From positions 18,095,501 to 18,159,500 of the forward strand of contig NC_090134.1 in the NCBI RefSeq assembly GCF_040581485.1: a DNA stretch of 64,000 nucleotides, given 5' to 3'. Made by a program: the position numbers and the translations under genes. The notes under the pieces were generated by a model. That model made no database searches. It had not been told where the DNA came from and worked only from the letters and a program-made list of their open reading frames with translations. Source of the stretch: Linepithema humile. Lineage: Eukaryota > Arthropoda > Insecta > Hymenoptera > Formicidae. Below are positions 12,861 to 27,539 of this stretch, one piece after another (within the stretch, counting starts at the first letter, position 1; the number at the start of each line of letters is the position of its first letter).

Positions 12861-15237
12861 ACGATACGATGATATCTCACTTCGTGCACAAAAATACGGA
12901 ATAATGCTAATTCGCAGAAATCGAGAGCTATCTAGGCGAATTTAATTGACTAAATTTATGCATTTCGGCAATCTATCTCGCTTTACTCTCATTCTTTATG
13001 AAGAAAGTGTATCTTTAATCAGATAAGATCTTCGCAACCCTCGCATAAAACGCAATTGTATGCAGGTTACGCGCGATTAGAAGGATATCAGGATGTCGTG
13101 TATCGCGTTCAGGCACACCGATGTACTTTTTCCTTGCTTACATCCATGGCGTGCCGGCGACGTGCGATCGCGCGCTTATCATTGTCGCGTTATGATACTG
13201 CAAGTCTCATCGTCCGCGCGTGTCGCGCTCGCAATAACAAACACATTTATTTACCTCGCTCGGCCTTTATTTTTCGTCGGTCGGATACGCAATTTCTCCA
13301 AGACAAAAGAGATTTATTGCAAGGACGATCGGCTATGCAAATGATGTACACCCACGCGAAATCTGGCTTCACGTAGAATTTATAACAGAATCATTAATTT
13401 TCTATTAAAATTGATCCACTGTTGCTCCAGTTTTCGAATAATGAGAGCTTCGTTAAATCACGAATATAAATAAACGATTCAATTGATCTCGCGCAATATA
13501 TCGAAGGCGCAATAAGGCTCCTTAAGGATTACGGGCGTTGCATGCGTGTTTTCAGCGGCGCATCAGTAATCGCGAGGGAAAGATAAATAGAGTTAGATAA
13601 CTTCGACATCAACATGCGCCGTTTTCTTTCAGTATATTGCTCGAACACTAATTCCCATCGCCACGATGTGCCGGAAATAGAAGTGGCATGCCCTATATTT
13701 GCGTAACTTGTTTTGAAGGAGGCAAGTCAATGTGTCTGCTGCGACAATGTCTGGCAGGCGTCTATCTGACAATATTGCTTACGCGAATTCATCGCGAATA
13801 AATTCCGCCAGCCTTGAAACGTCAAAATACAACGTTTTATATTTCCGGAAACTCAAGCCTATGCTGTCACGATTAAAAGCGACGTTTTAATACTGTCGTG
13901 CGGATAGATAATATCCCGTTTGGATAATTCGGCGATTGCGCGAAAGGTGAAATTGTCGTTAGTGAAATTATATGTTATACCATATTAATTCTCGTGCACA
14001 CAATCGCGCATCAAGGCCACTGGCCTTATTTCTATTTTCGTTGATAACGCGATTAATCAAGTGTGACGTAGTCTGCAAAACAAGTCAACATTGTTCTAAT
14101 CCAACCACACGCGATCATTAGTGAAACTTTAAGGGTATGTCGCAGAAATATTGTTGACCTATCCCAAGCAAACTGTAGAGTGTTACCTTATAATTCTTTT
14201 CCGCGCATATATTTTTACACGATGATTGCTGGAGCTCTCATGTGCCGTCAAGCTATCATCTTTTTGTTTCATGAACGATTTCATAAACGTAACAAAATTA
14301 AACGAAATTAAATTGAAATTATAATTGAATATAATTAATCAAAATATTTAAAATGTCTATAGAATGCCTTCGAGAAATTATCTGAAGAAGCGTTTGAAAC
14401 AAACGTCGCACGTGCGATACTCTAAAATAACGAGAGTATCGGCATATTTCACAACGTAATAACGCAATTATGCTGGCGCTAACGTGTGAACAAAGGTCGT
14501 TCCTATAGACAAAGCGAGAAAAGCGTCTTTTTACTTTCTCTCGTTCTGTTGGAGACTCCGTCGTACCGCACGACACGCGTCCTCTCTCTTTCTTGAGCGA
14601 GATTTATATTTAAGTAAAAGATATCTAAAAATAGACGCACCCTACGCGACCGCTGGAATGCCACGCCGGCCGCGTATCCAATTAAGTTTCCCCGACATAA
14701 ACAGAGGCAATAGCCAAGCTTCCCAGGCTGAGGTCTGGGATCCCAAATGGCGCAAGTCTCTACACTCGAATGACACTGTCACCTAAACGGACGGCTAGAA
14801 AAATAACCGAGTCGGATATCTGTCGATGTTGTGTAAAGTTCAGATATGGTATAATAAAAAATTATTTTAGTAAACAGTTTGTCTGGCCCAGCCTAGATAA
14901 TTTTACTTTCACTCATTTATTAGAGAACTGTGTGATGACATCAACAGACGATCGCTACTCCGCAATTTCTACCCGCTCCTAATAAGTGCACGCGTTTCTC
15001 ACGCGTCTTAATCGTCTGAGATCATCGACATAAAGTTCGTTTTTCCTGATTATACAATATTGAAACGCAAAGTAACAATTTTAATCAGACGCGGAAAATC
15101 GGAGTTCGATTTTTAAAGGAATTTCGAGTGTGATTTGTAACATTAAAGTGAATAAAGATTAATAAGATGACGAACCGATCTCGCGAACGAGATCGCACGA
15201 GCATGATGTGATTAAACGAGGATGGTGTTGCTTTCAG
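12861..15237. other. Non-coding upstream region of the insulin-like gene
   Basis: No gene seen. It ends in a splice acceptor, GTTGCTTTCAG at 15227-15237, immediately before the start codon, so the last part is probably an intron in the 5' untranslated region. Confidence 0.5.
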
Positions 15238-17127
15238 ATGTCCGCGAATCGATTGAACGTGGTCGTGACCCTGGTGCTCGCCGTCGCGTTTCTCGCGGCG
15301 GAATCGGGGAACGCACAGGCGGATGGCTATCCGCAATTCGGCCCGAAACGACCCTCCATGAGCGCGCCGCAAAAATATTGCGGCAAGAAGCTATCCAATG
15401 CTCTACAGATAATCTGTGATGGCGTGTATAATTCCATGTTTAAAAAGAGTGTTCAAGGTGAGTATAAACTAATCAAATTTAAAAAAGTATAATTTTTTAC
15501 AATAAGAAGAACATCCTTATCGCTCATTTCTGACGCCGACATTAAGCGATAGATAGATGTATCGCTAATGGAACGTTAACGAGCCAAGGGTAAATTTCTG
15601 TCTATTTATGTGAAATGATAATGTTGGGCAGTTTGTTTGTTCCTAAATGTACACGATACCATCATCAGTTGTTCACTCTTCGGCAATGCCGAATTGCAAA
15701 ACACGTAATCGCGGAGAACGTACGAAAAATAATATCCGTTAAATATACATTTATATTTCAATTTAAGGTCTACCAATCATGATATTACGCGGATTTAAAA
15801 TGACTCGTTTGAAAGTATGAATCAGGCGTAATTTATACAGGTCTTATAATTGAACGGCTTAATGTACGAATGAGGTCAGTCCGTAATTTGTGACGTTCGC
15901 TTTAAATACAACCTTATATTTAAAGCGAACGTTACAGACTACGAACTTCGATTATACAGGGAATTTTTGCGTCGGACCCTTCACTTTTAATAGCTCCTCA
16001 AGCACGGTATTCTGCGAAAGGCGATTAAATACGCGATCAATCTGTGCTCGCAACCAAGTAATCGCTACTTTGTTGCCGATGAATAATGCATGTAAGCTCG
16101 CGTTACGTTACTCCTAAGTGGGATCATAAACCGGCGCACTCTCTATAATCTCGTCGAATAACTTAAATACGCCAATAATCGTAAGCATTATATTTTTCAT
16201 TCTTACGAAATAAAACGATTTCCGCAAAGACAGACGCGAGAATTTATATCGGGAAATTGCGTAAACCTTTCTCGGACACGTAAAACGCCTCTTATCGCCG
16301 GGCACAATCGCAAATAGATCCGTGTTATCTGACACCGACATCTAGATGTGACTGTACGATTTGTTAACGATCGTGAAAAACAATTCTAGTCATTTATATC
16401 GAGTTAATGTGACGTGCAGATAAGTTTTGTCTCTGGTTTTCTAAAATATTCAAAATTTGTTAATCAAAAGTATGATTGCCATCGACCATAAAGTTGGAAA
16501 ATTAGTGTCCAATTTGATGCAAAATATTGACTTTTTGTTTTGATTACGTCTATAATTTGTTAACGACATTTTAGATTTTCATACGAATTATATGCTTTCG
16601 TTTGATTTATTACTTCTAAGAAAGTTTCGAGATTTTTCAAAAAATAGATTTTGGTTCCTTTCACAGCGCCGGAAGAGGGGAATACCGGCCGCATAGGTAA
16701 CAACTTTAACTACGCTGGCGTTCAAGGTATGATTCTGAAGACATCATGTTGTGTCCAAAGTGTTACGCAAAAAAATTGTTCAAAAATCTCAAAACTTTCC
16801 TATACAAAAACAGAAGTAAAAGATAAACGGGATTTAACTGTTGAATTTTTCTGTTAAGTTTACGCTTATGTATACGAAACGACAAACGATTATCATTCGC
16901 GCTTATCACTGGTGCGCCGCTATAAGTTCAGTTTTGTTTCAGAGATGCAAATGGCCGATTACCCAGTGTATTCCCCGTTTATGTCTCCAACGAAGGCACA
17001 GGGTATACTAGACGGACGCTTCGCCGGCAGACGCAGAAGGGAATCGCGCGGCATCCACGAGGAGTGCTGCCTCAACGCGTGCACGATAAGCGAACTGTCC
17101 AGCTATTGCGGCAATCTTAACAATTAA
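15238..17127 (+). CDS. ILP2: Insulin-like peptide precursor (ILP2 type)
   Basis: A secreted ligand of the insulin receptor pathway. Coding exons are 15238-15457, 16667-16726 and 16943-17127 (465 bases, 154 codons plus stop); both introns are phase 1. Order in the precursor: signal peptide (about residues 1-28), a short extension ending GPKR, B chain with YCGKKLSNALQIIC, C peptide interrupted by both introns, basic cleavage site RRRRESR, and A chain starting GIHEECC. Cysteine spacing is B: C-x11-C and A: CC-x3-C-x8-C, as in insulins. The start ATG directly follows a TTTCAG acceptor, so an upstream untranslated exon is expected. The 60-base middle exon is phase-symmetric. The B chain resembles hymenopteran ILP2, which is recalled from the family and not searched. 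A polyadenylation signal lies at 17585-17590. Confidence 0.9.
15865..15960. repeat. Foldback (inverted repeat) in the insulin-like gene intron
   Basis: ACGTTCGCTTTAAATA at 15893-15908 is perfectly complementary to 15917-15932 across an 8-base loop. The pairing continues imperfectly outward (CGTAATTTGTGACG on the left against CGTTACAGACTACG on the right). It sits in intron 1. It could be a short foldback transposon or a transcribed hairpin. Confidence 0.7.
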
Positions 17128-20100
17128 GCGCGCGTCCGGTAACTCTTCGACTTCCGCTTTACCGCTCGATCACCATGCAACCGAAATAATCCCAGACACA
17201 CCCACGCGCATATACCCCACGTACACACATAGACATACACACATATACGCCCGCATACGTACAATACACTGTTGGAAAATTCACTGGTAACCGCATCATC
17301 GCTCACGCTGGAGACTGATTCGTGATAATTATGTATACATATATATATATATATATAATTGTGAAGGAAACGATTTTTTTTAACGCAAGGTCGTGCGCGG
17401 GATTGAATTTTCTCATTTGCTTTCGATTCTTTAATGACGAGGGGACAGCGGAGAGAAAACATGATTCGAAAGACGTAGTTCTGGAAGAGAACTGGAATCG
17501 TCACCTGTAGTTTTTTTTAATTAATGACATTCTTTTAAAAAATAAGAGATTTGATTTTTACACTTGAGAATGTGAAGCTTTACTAATAAAGAAGTGAGCT
17601 CTTTTTATAGATTACAATCCATCTGATGTGATATAAATTTCTTTCTCAAGTCTCGATGTTTATTGATAAGTATTGCTATTTTGAATAATTTAAATAAGTT
17701 TTCCTTCGCTTGCTCTGTTTTGTCTATAAAATGTATAAATTTTTGTAATTTACACTGACATTTGACGTGTTAAGTGTATCAGACACTAATTGAGATTGAT
17801 TCCCGAATGAGAATTTGATAATAAATTGAACCAGACATGCTACATTTTATTCTCTTCTTTTGTGTATTTTGATATAATTTTTTGGCAAATAAATATCAAG
17901 AACTGAAAAAAATAAAATTAGATTTAACTATAATCTTCATATAAAAAAGACGATTTCTGGTAACGACTCCAAATTATACTCAAATTAAATATTTACACCG
18001 CGTAAAATGGTATGACATTTGTCGTACTTTTTTTCACGACGGAAAGAGACAACGTCAGTTCTCTTCGGATTAATCAGCAAAGGAGAAATCGGAGAAAGAA
18101 AATCAACGTAGAAATTAAAAAAAAGAGAGAAACTAATCGCGATTTGTACACACGTATCTAGCGCGTGATCACGTATATAATTATAACGACGATCACGATG
18201 CGACACACGTGAAAAATGGAGAACGCGCGTGTCGGCGATGTCACGCGACTTCATGCCTGCCTTGTCTGGCGAAATCGATCTTGCGCTTAGATATTTGCCT
18301 CTCTCTTTGTTCATTTACCGGTCAGGCAACATCGGACGACACGCGTAATCCGATTCTTTGACCCGATGTTATACTTATATGAGTTTTTTTTTTTTTATTT
18401 TGTCGTTGCGTTTGACGATTCAACGCATTTTCGCCACTCTACGTGCGCTCCGTTGACGAATATCCTGCCCATGATTTATGCGTTGGAAAATTTATCGAAG
18501 AATGCAGTCTCACCCGCATGGTGATTTTTGGCGACAGAAGGAACAGCTCGATAGCCATTAGTTTCTTGTAACTGTAACTTTTTTTTTAATATCAAATTCG
18601 AGATCCGTTTAACGATCGAGAACGAGAACTCGCAGAGAAATGCAGGTCGCTCGACGCGAAACGCAAAAACGATCGTCGTGAACGGATGTTGAGTTTATGC
18701 TAGGACACTACTGTAGCTTGCGTTATTTTTAATCTGCCAGAGGCTGTGACGAATTTCAAGGGGCATCCACGACTGTACTGCATATGGTGATATTATTCTT
18801 ATTCGTATGTGAACGTGTATTCCCAATAAATGTCCTTCGAGGAAAGGGCCGAGATAGCGTGCGCGCTCGCGCAAAACAATCGGGAAGATCATGGCATGAC
18901 AATTATGCAAATTCAACTTCGCAGCACCGGGAAAAAGACCCACGAGTCGCCATCCTACCTCGAAAGGCACTTGTTTCTGATAATACGAGCGTGTGGTAAA
19001 AAATAATTTTTGAACGAGAGATGGTATACATCGATAAAATTACGATACGACAAACTAAAATCACTGAAAAAAATGTGCTACGATTATTTGATCGGTCGAT
19101 CTAAATCTAAAAACGTGCGAAAGAAATAAAACAAGATAAGAAAAAATGATCGGGAAAGAAATAGCAAACTGCCGAAAGAGAAAAAAAAAATAAAAAACAA
19201 GAAGCAAAATTAACGGATCGTAAAACATGCGATAAACTTGCCACCGCGATCATTTGTTCGACAAGTTTCACGATAATATTGATATGTTTCTATCAGCAGT
19301 GTTGATTTTTGTTATGTATTAAGTGATCTCTAAATCGCATGTATGCCATTTACCTCGTCACGCATATCTAAGCATAAGAGCACAATCCATTCCGAAGTAT
19401 ATATTATTATGCTCTATCACCGAGGTTGATTTAACACTTATCTCGTTTAACAATCTGTTTTCTACACCGTAGCTGGGTCTGCGAACTTATGAAAGAACAG
19501 TGAGATCACTAATCCGGAATAAGTTAATATAGCAGGTCATATCGTCGCGATTCGCGAAAAAAGTTTGGAAACGTGCAAATTCGAAAATCAAAAGTATTTA
19601 AAAAAAATATTATTATATATATTACAAGAGGCGCTAAGCTAAAATAATTTTAAATTAACATTTTATATCTTCGAGCTTAAAGGTATGAAAAAGAAATTTG
19701 AAAAAGTAGTTTTACTATTCATTATTTAATTGCAATCTTTTTAATCTTTCCTTTCAATCTTTAAAAATTAATTATGCGAGAACAAGAATATTATTAAAAT
19801 CCTTTGAATTTTTAACTTTTCAAATTTACGGGTCGCCGAACTTTTTTTATGCCAGCTATAACGTCACCTCCATGCGTGCTCCTTGCCTATTTCATCGCTG
19901 ATCTCTTATTGAGTAATGCGACAAAGTGATTATAACCGCCAAGGTCGTAAGTTATTGATTAAACGCCAATTATCGTAATCATGCTTATTATGATCATCAT
20001 CAACGATTATTATGCTCTATTGCCGCGTTAGCGCCGTCATCGTCATTTTTATCATTCCTCATCCTCGTCACCCCGTGACACCGTGTCATAACGAGATGTG

Positions 20101-21972
20101 ATTTATGCCGCTAACGTTGCTGCCGAGCTCGCTTGAGTGCATTTCGACTACGCATCCCGCATTCTACTTTCGCATTTCTTTCCCTTTCCTTTCCGCCCTT
20201 CCGTTTCGTTTCGGCAATCTCCCTCGTGCGATGATTGTAATATAGCGTGGAAACGAGTAAAGGTCGAGACATGATAAAGCAGCGAAAAATCAGACGCATA
20301 AACGGGATAATATCTAACCACATAACATAGCAAACTAACCGACTATCATCGAATAATCAGTGTCAGAAGACGGATAAAGGCGCAAAAAATAGACGAACAG
20401 CTTCGTGCTTGTCGATGGGTATTGGGGGGGGGGGGATATTTGGATGTTGCAAGTGATAAGAAGCCGAATAAATGTAAACGAGTATCTGTCCCTCGATATC
20501 CGTGTCGCTATCCATCGACAGACTGCGCTTAGACAATTTATTGTATCTCGGTCCTGACACGTCGCTCGGTCCTTCGGCGCGGAGACGCGGCGGTTCCTTT
20601 GCTGCGCGGCTGCGAACGACAACTCAAGCGCTCTGGCGAGAGGAGCGGCGATATATACTACTTCGTAGGACACAGGCGATGTGATTTGTATATTGAGATG
20701 TACTTCAACTTAACGATAAACAATGAAAAATTGTTCCCAAGAAGAAGCATTCTTTGTTCAATAGCACAAACCCACCCACAATCCCGTCCCGTAGCATTTG
20801 GGAGGACAAAGACGATTAATCTCAATGATCTCAATTCTACTCGGCGGAAGTGTGCACATGCTATTAATAATATCGCTATTAATTTCCTCTGACAGATGAT
20901 TCACACGATTACTTGCTCAATGTTACTAATGCGTATTCAGAATAGTTGTACATGAGTGCGTATATTGATCGTATACACGTCTAACGCTTCGTGCCAACTG
21001 ATATAATATACATTTTCACGAGGACTTTACATCCCGAGCATTAATCTCTTTCAGTTTATCTCTGAAATATCACACGTGCGCGTGCTGCTGGTTATTATAT
21101 ATTATTCTAAATTTCAGGAAAATAACTCGAGATAACTACGTAAAGTTTCTTCTCGCTGCACGATATATAATTCGAGACGTATTTCTTCAAATAAAAAACT
21201 AATAAAAGATAAATCTATCTAAAATTATCAATTCTTTGTTTTTTGTTCGCTTAAAAACTTGGATCAGATAACTTCTTAATGTAGTTGAAAGGTTAAAGAA
21301 CAAGACAACATTTAGATAGATATTGAAATAGTTAGATACGGCTTGCGTGACAAAATGGTGCACGTGTCTATGTTTCTAATCACCATATTTAATCCTGCCA
21401 ATCAATCACTTAGTATTACATATAGTAGTATACTTGACACGCAAATTTTATAATGTTTTAATTATATGCATGCCAGTTTTCAAAAATTAAAAAAAAACTT
21501 TACTGCTCTAATTTTATGCCTCTATATATATTCTTCTAAAAAGAATAAATGTGAATAAAAAATCGAGCGCACCTGGTTATCAGTTATCGCATCTGATTTC
21601 ACGATCAACAAAGTAAAAATGACATACCTTTTGATGGGAACAAACGGCGCATTAACTGCTATAAGCCAATAGAACTTCTGGAAAGAAAACTGCGGGGGAT
21701 GTGTCGAGGGTTGACGGCGTCCGCGTCGCGTCGTCGTGGTTTCTCCGTCACCCCCCTTCGCACACCTTTCATGGTCGCGTGACACGCTGACATAAAACGA
21801 CTCGTCACTACGTTGCTGTCGTCCGGGTCAGGATGACTAGACAAGTGTCAGTATCGATTCACTTGACTGCTGGTTATGCCACATCGTACGAAGCATTTCC
21901 GGCCAGATGAGATCCAGACGGAATTTACTGATCAAGATGTGCACGGATAATAGCCAGAGACATCGTTGAAGA
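17128..21972. other. Intergenic, no gene recognised
   Basis: It begins with the probable 3' untranslated region of the insulin-like gene (AATAAA at 17585-17590). The rest is AT-rich with a poly-T run near 18387, a G-run near 20425-20435 and no open frame with a recognisable domain. The last 200 bases precede Ir76b; GTCAGT near 21846 could be an initiator element, but this is weak. Confidence 0.45.
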
Positions 21973-24900
21973 ATGCACAGCTTCCGGCTATTTTTACTCA
22001 GCCCGCTTATACTCGCGTGTTGTCACACCAGCTATGGACAAAGTAAGCTTCTACCTAAAAAGATATTAAAAAAAAATATTTGATGAATCTTTGTTATTAA
22101 AAATTCACATTTCCATTTAATTTATTTATTAAAATTGGTTTTTTTTGTTAAAATTAAAAATTTACGCTAAATTAAATGCAATGCTAAATAAAATTAAACG
22201 CATAACAAACTAAACTAAATAATGTTATAACGATGTAATTCACAAATGCAAGATTCATTCTTTGTTTAAATGCAATTATATATGTCAAATTAAAAGTTGA
22301 GAAGAAAAATATGTTTTGTACAGTTTGACATATTGTTGTAAGAATTTTATGAAAGACAATACGATATTTTCAGATGACACAGCGAACAATAAAGAGTCGC
22401 CAATACCCGCAGAGATGAAAATAACGTCATGGAATGTAAGTTTGACAGTTACAATTTGCACGGTATTGCGCACGATTGAAATAAAGAGAAATACTTACAA
22501 TATTAAATTTGGTCTCTGAGAAAAAAGATATCAACTGACAAAAAAATCCTCGCTTTTACATTTATTTGCACATATTTCACGATATACGAGCGATCTTTCA
22601 GTAATCGCGTAAATATGTCGGAGAAATAATACCGATATAATCAGAATAACGAAGCCAATAACAAGAACTTTTGCTGTTTACTTTGACTGAAAGCAAAATG
22701 ATGTTTAGTCAGTCTTCATCACATCAAAAAAAAATAACGATGAAACGTTTGATACAATGCAACACTATTTATACGTCGACAACGTATCGGTGTCCTTCGA
22801 GGAGATTTGGAAAATTGTGTCACGCCTTCCTAATTAATTAAGCGACTGAATAGAATATCTGCGCAAATAATTACGAAATAGTCTAAATCTGTACGAAAAT
22901 AATTCAGTATAGATTTGCATTATTGCAATCAAAAGTCGATTAAAAATAAAATTTCGAGATACTATAATATTAATAATTAGTTAAAAATTAAAAATTAATT
23001 AATATCTTTTTTAGTATATAAATCTTATTGCACTAAAAGTATTCTGCAAAATATTTTATACAATAACTTTTCTAATGCATTTTTTTTAGTTTTATTGTGC
23101 TCTTCACGGCGACATTAAGTAGACATTTTTACGCGCTTACTTGATGATGTACGATAGAAATAGAGCGCAAATGTCATAGTAAATGTTAGATATAACATTC
23201 TTGACAGCAAAAATATTTATGATGCCTTTATTGTGCAGTGAAATAATTCTCGCATTTCTTTTACAATAATTATTCGTAAATGCACAGTTAATAGCTTCAA
23301 CAGACAGCGTTTCACATTGAGACAACTTTTTTCAAAATTTCAAATATTTGTTTAAAACAATGAAACACAAATGTATCTCAATTAATTCTTCTGATACAGC
23401 CACGTATACGTGTATCACTTATTAAAAGGAGAATTGTAATAAATTATGTACATAGAGCCACGAAAAACCTATCACTACATCACGTTTGAAGTGACAATCT
23501 ATTATATGATTTATCGATCACCGACAAAATGTCCTACTTTTCCGTATTGACGATATGAAAAACCTAGAATTACAAAAAGACACATCACGCGACGTAAAAT
23601 CATCAATGCGTGTTGCATGTGAGTTTGTGATCTTTAAATAATAGTAGCCAATTTTCCTGTAAAAATATACTGCAATTTTTTATAACAATTTGCATATAAA
23701 CAAAATTCTATATTATTATCTACGCTTGATATAACAATGTCCTTCTAGATAATATACAAATGCGAGGACATTGGCGATAAAATCAATCAATTATTATAGA
23801 AGGTCAGAAAATGCGGCATAAAAAATGCTGAAATTCGCAAAAAAAAAAAAAAAAAAAAATTCTCTCATACTTCTATCGATTTACACTTTTCTACATTTCA
23901 TTAAACAATTTGCATAATTTATTTGCAAATTCATAATTCTAAAATGTATAGAAATATATGAAATATATAAATAGAAATTTGTTGACAAGAATTTTTAACT
24001 CAAATGCTAAGTATTTAGAAAATATAAAAATGAATTTGGAAGATTCAGAGTACTCAGTACGGAAAGGATTAAACAGGATTAAACAATTATTGCGACATAG
24101 TTAAGACTTGAGTAATATCTTCTCCGTGGCATCGCGTGTTTTGCGTGACACGGTAAACAAAGGGCGCTTAATCGAGTAACCGAGCATGCTGTTACAGCTA
24201 TCGCATTATACGAGTATCGTGGCTACTAATAAGTATTGCGTCAGGGGTTTGCCAGTTTTATATCTCCTGATATGCGTCGCGCATCTTACAATCTTCATGG
24301 CGCCTATTAATGCGTTCGTGCGGGCCGTTATCAAACATTCAAATGTACAAATGCCTGAGTCGCGTATGCAGTTGACCGTGCACGGAACGATCGCGACACT
24401 GTGATAATGGGTGCGCAAAGATGATAATTAAAATAGCGTCGAGGGTTGCGTTTAAAAGTTCTATTATGCAATTCGGACAATGGTATACGTAGTAGCGTAG
24501 AGTTAAGCAGGATGCACATTAAATAATCAATTCTGCAATCTTCTCATTTGTTTTCAATTATTTCTACAAGATATATTGCTTGAATAATATAAATTCTTAT
24601 AAATTGACAAATACGATATTTGACGTTCGCCAATTTTTAATTCAAACTTGAGAAATTTTACTTCCATCTTCAAGATTAAATATAACATTCGATAATTTAC
24701 AAGAATTGTGCAATTCTATATTTATCGTGGATTCATCGATTGCGATAACGTGAAACTGTTACAGGACATGCCGTTTTCCGGACTAGTGCAGGAAAATGGA
24801 ACGTGGGTAGGAAAAGGCTACGCCTTTTACTTACTGGAGTTACTTAGTTTAAAATTAAATTTTACATACACTATCGTGCCGCCTAAACAGCATGTGTTAG

Positions 24901-27121
24901 GAAATAAGGACAAGGGAATTTTGAATTTACTTTACGAGAAGGTGAGCCACCTTTCTTTCTTCAACAAACTATTCTGAATTTTTGTTTATTGATCAGCTAA
25001 TTATTCTATTCGTGCAATTAAATGTAGATTAAAAATTTGTTTAAGAAAGAATTAAACAAATATATGTAACGACAATCGATAGAGAAAACAAAAACGTGGA
25101 TATTCTTTGTTATTTAAATAGAAAGTTGATATGGCAGTAGCCTTCCTGCCTATTTTGTCGGAGTTGCGGAATTATTGTACATTCAGCACAGCTCTGGATC
25201 AAAGCGAGTTATCGGTGTTAATGAAACGACCGCAAGAATCGGCAACCGGCTCGGGACTACTCGCACCGTTCGATCACATCGTTTGGTTATTAGTTCTAGC
25301 CGCAGTGCTCTTTGTAGGACCCATAATATATGTCTTTGCCATATTACGGTTTGTCAGAAATATAAATTAGTTAAAAAACGCATTACGAAAAACAATTCCT
25401 AACATTATTAATATCTTGTAGGGCAAAATTGTGGAATGAACCAGACTCCGAGAATTATAGCTTATTCTCTTGCATATGGTTCGTGTACAGTTCTTTGTTG
25501 AAACAAGGAACGACCATGTTGGCGATGACAGGTACGAGACTGCTCGTAACTTTTAAAATATTAATGAGAAGTTACGGCATTTGCATACAGACAACGATTG
25601 GTTTACTTTGCATTTGTGTTCGTCGTGATCACATTACGATATTATTGTCACGTGCTGTTAAAAAACGAATCGAAACGGATCTGCATCGATTGCAGACTCG
25701 ACGCGGATTCTGTTCGCCACATGGTGGATATTCATCCTGATATTAACGTCCTTCTACACGGCGAATCTCACCGCTTTTCTCACGAAGCCACAATTTACCT
25801 TGCCGATCAACAACTTGGAAGATATAGTGCGCAAAGGTTACGAATGGGTTACTTACAAAGGACGCACGATCCACTTTTTGCTGTCTGAAGTAAGTTCTTT
25901 CGCAATCTTAAAATTTCCGAAAGTGAAATTAAGAAAAAACAATATTTATCACATTCGTTACAGCTGTAGATTATTAACGCTGTAGATTATTACATCTTAT
26001 TCGTATAAATTTACCGAATTTTTTATGACGTACACTATACAAAGTGTTTTTCAACAAAATCTTAAAATTGTTATTGTTTTAATATTTCCAGCAAGAAACA
26101 GAGGAGTTGAGTTTACTGAATGCTACAAAAAAGGGGAAAGGTCATTACATATCGTCGTACGAGTATCCGGTTAACTCAATTTTCAACGCCGTGGAGAAGA
26201 GTGAGTAATATCGATCTCGAATTATATATGAATGCTAAATAAAAACGTAATATTAATCTTTAGACAGACTATTCCTCGGCGAAGCCCATTATCTTCAAAG
26301 CCTGTTGTTCGAGGACTACATCAACAAAACTCGCGAGCATCTGATCCATCAGAAGAGATGTACATACGTCATTATGCCCGGCGCAATTTTCGTCACCAGT
26401 AGAGCATTCGCCTTCCCCTTAAACTCCACCCTCGCGAAACCAATTAACAGAGCGTAAGCTCCGAATTTTTGTGTAGCCGATAGAAATTTTGTCGAAACGA
26501 CTAAATTATTTACAATTAATTGCATTGCTAGAATTTTTTATTATAATCCAATTATTATCCCGATAACGATATTCTCTCCGATAACGATAATAAATGGGTT
26601 TCAGACTAATGGCTCTAGTGGAAACCGGTATAATAAAGCGCGAGAAGCTAATGGATTTACCGCGGGCGGAAGTATGCCCGTTGGATCTTCGATCCACCGA
26701 AAGGCAATTATCATTCAACGATCTGTCCCTGACCTTCAAGGTCGTAGTCGCTGGATATGCAATCGCGACTCTGGTCTTCTTTGGCGAGATAATGATTAGA
26801 TCGACGGTAAACTTTTACAAGCGACGGAAAGACACCGGCAAATGGTGCGATTCCACGCTCTGCTGCAAACGGAAACGAAGAACGAAGGAATCCGTCACCC
26901 CGCAATTGGTGTTCACGAAGAATCCCCTGTTTAATAAGCAGACCAATTTACAGAAGACAAGCCCGCGCGCGTTGTATCAGAACATTCCGTATGGCTTCAC
27001 TCAGGGGAAGAAACACTGTATTAACGGGCGCGATTATTACGTCGTGATGGATCGTTACGGCGATCCAAGATTGATACCCATTCGCACGCCATCCGCGTTT
27101 TTATTTCAATACACAGCATAG
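21973..27121 (+). CDS. Ir76b: Ionotropic receptor 76b (chemosensory co-receptor)
   Basis: A ligand-gated cation channel of the variant ionotropic glutamate receptor family, located in sensory cilia, where Ir76b acts as a co-receptor for tuning IRs. Nine coding exons: 21973-22042, 22374-22435, 24765-24941, 25122-25348, 25422-25531, 25696-25889, 26092-26200, 26264-26453 and 26605-27121 (1,656 bases, 551 residues). All phases agree. The protein has a signal peptide, no large amino-terminal domain, ligand-binding lobe S1 (NGTWVGKGYAFYLLE), M1 (about 25270-25345), pore region with LLKQGTTMLAMT, M3 with SFYTANLTAFLT, lobe S2 with TERQLSF, and a last membrane segment (VVVAGYAIATLVFF). The short length and the motif around the pore favour Ir76b over Ir25a or Ir93a, which carry long N-terminal regions. 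An AATAAA lies at 27367-27372. Confidence 0.82.
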
Positions 27122-27539
27122 TTAAAAAAAGCTAACAATCACTGAATCACAGAAAATCAATCATGGAGCTTGTCAGAAATATTAATTATACACAAAGTAT
27201 TATCGAAAATCGTACAGCCATTTATCAACCATTTCATCGGCGTGAGACATTTAATATCATTAAAAATAATGTTTCTAATTATTATATCAATATGAATTCA
27301 ACATATATTTTACGTTAAGATTCTACTTCCTAATTCTTTTTTACGTGGAATATATACCTTATATCGAATAAATAATATCAATATTCAGATAGTTGTGATA
27401 GTAATTTTACTGGAGAAATAAACAAATTGAAAGAAATAGAAAATTTCTGTTTGTTAAAAAATTAATTCTGAGTCGTCCAAATTCATTTTCTTTTCTTTGT
27501 AAAATTTGTAATATTTTTCAACTTACCTCTATTCTTAGG

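Noticed and set aside
24708..24764. Upstream extension of Ir76b exon 3 (QFYIYRGFIDC)
   Set aside because: The acceptor ACAG at 24761-24764 gives phase 0, which fits exon 2, and the text after it (DMPFSG) fits the family; no acceptor before 24708 gives the right phase.
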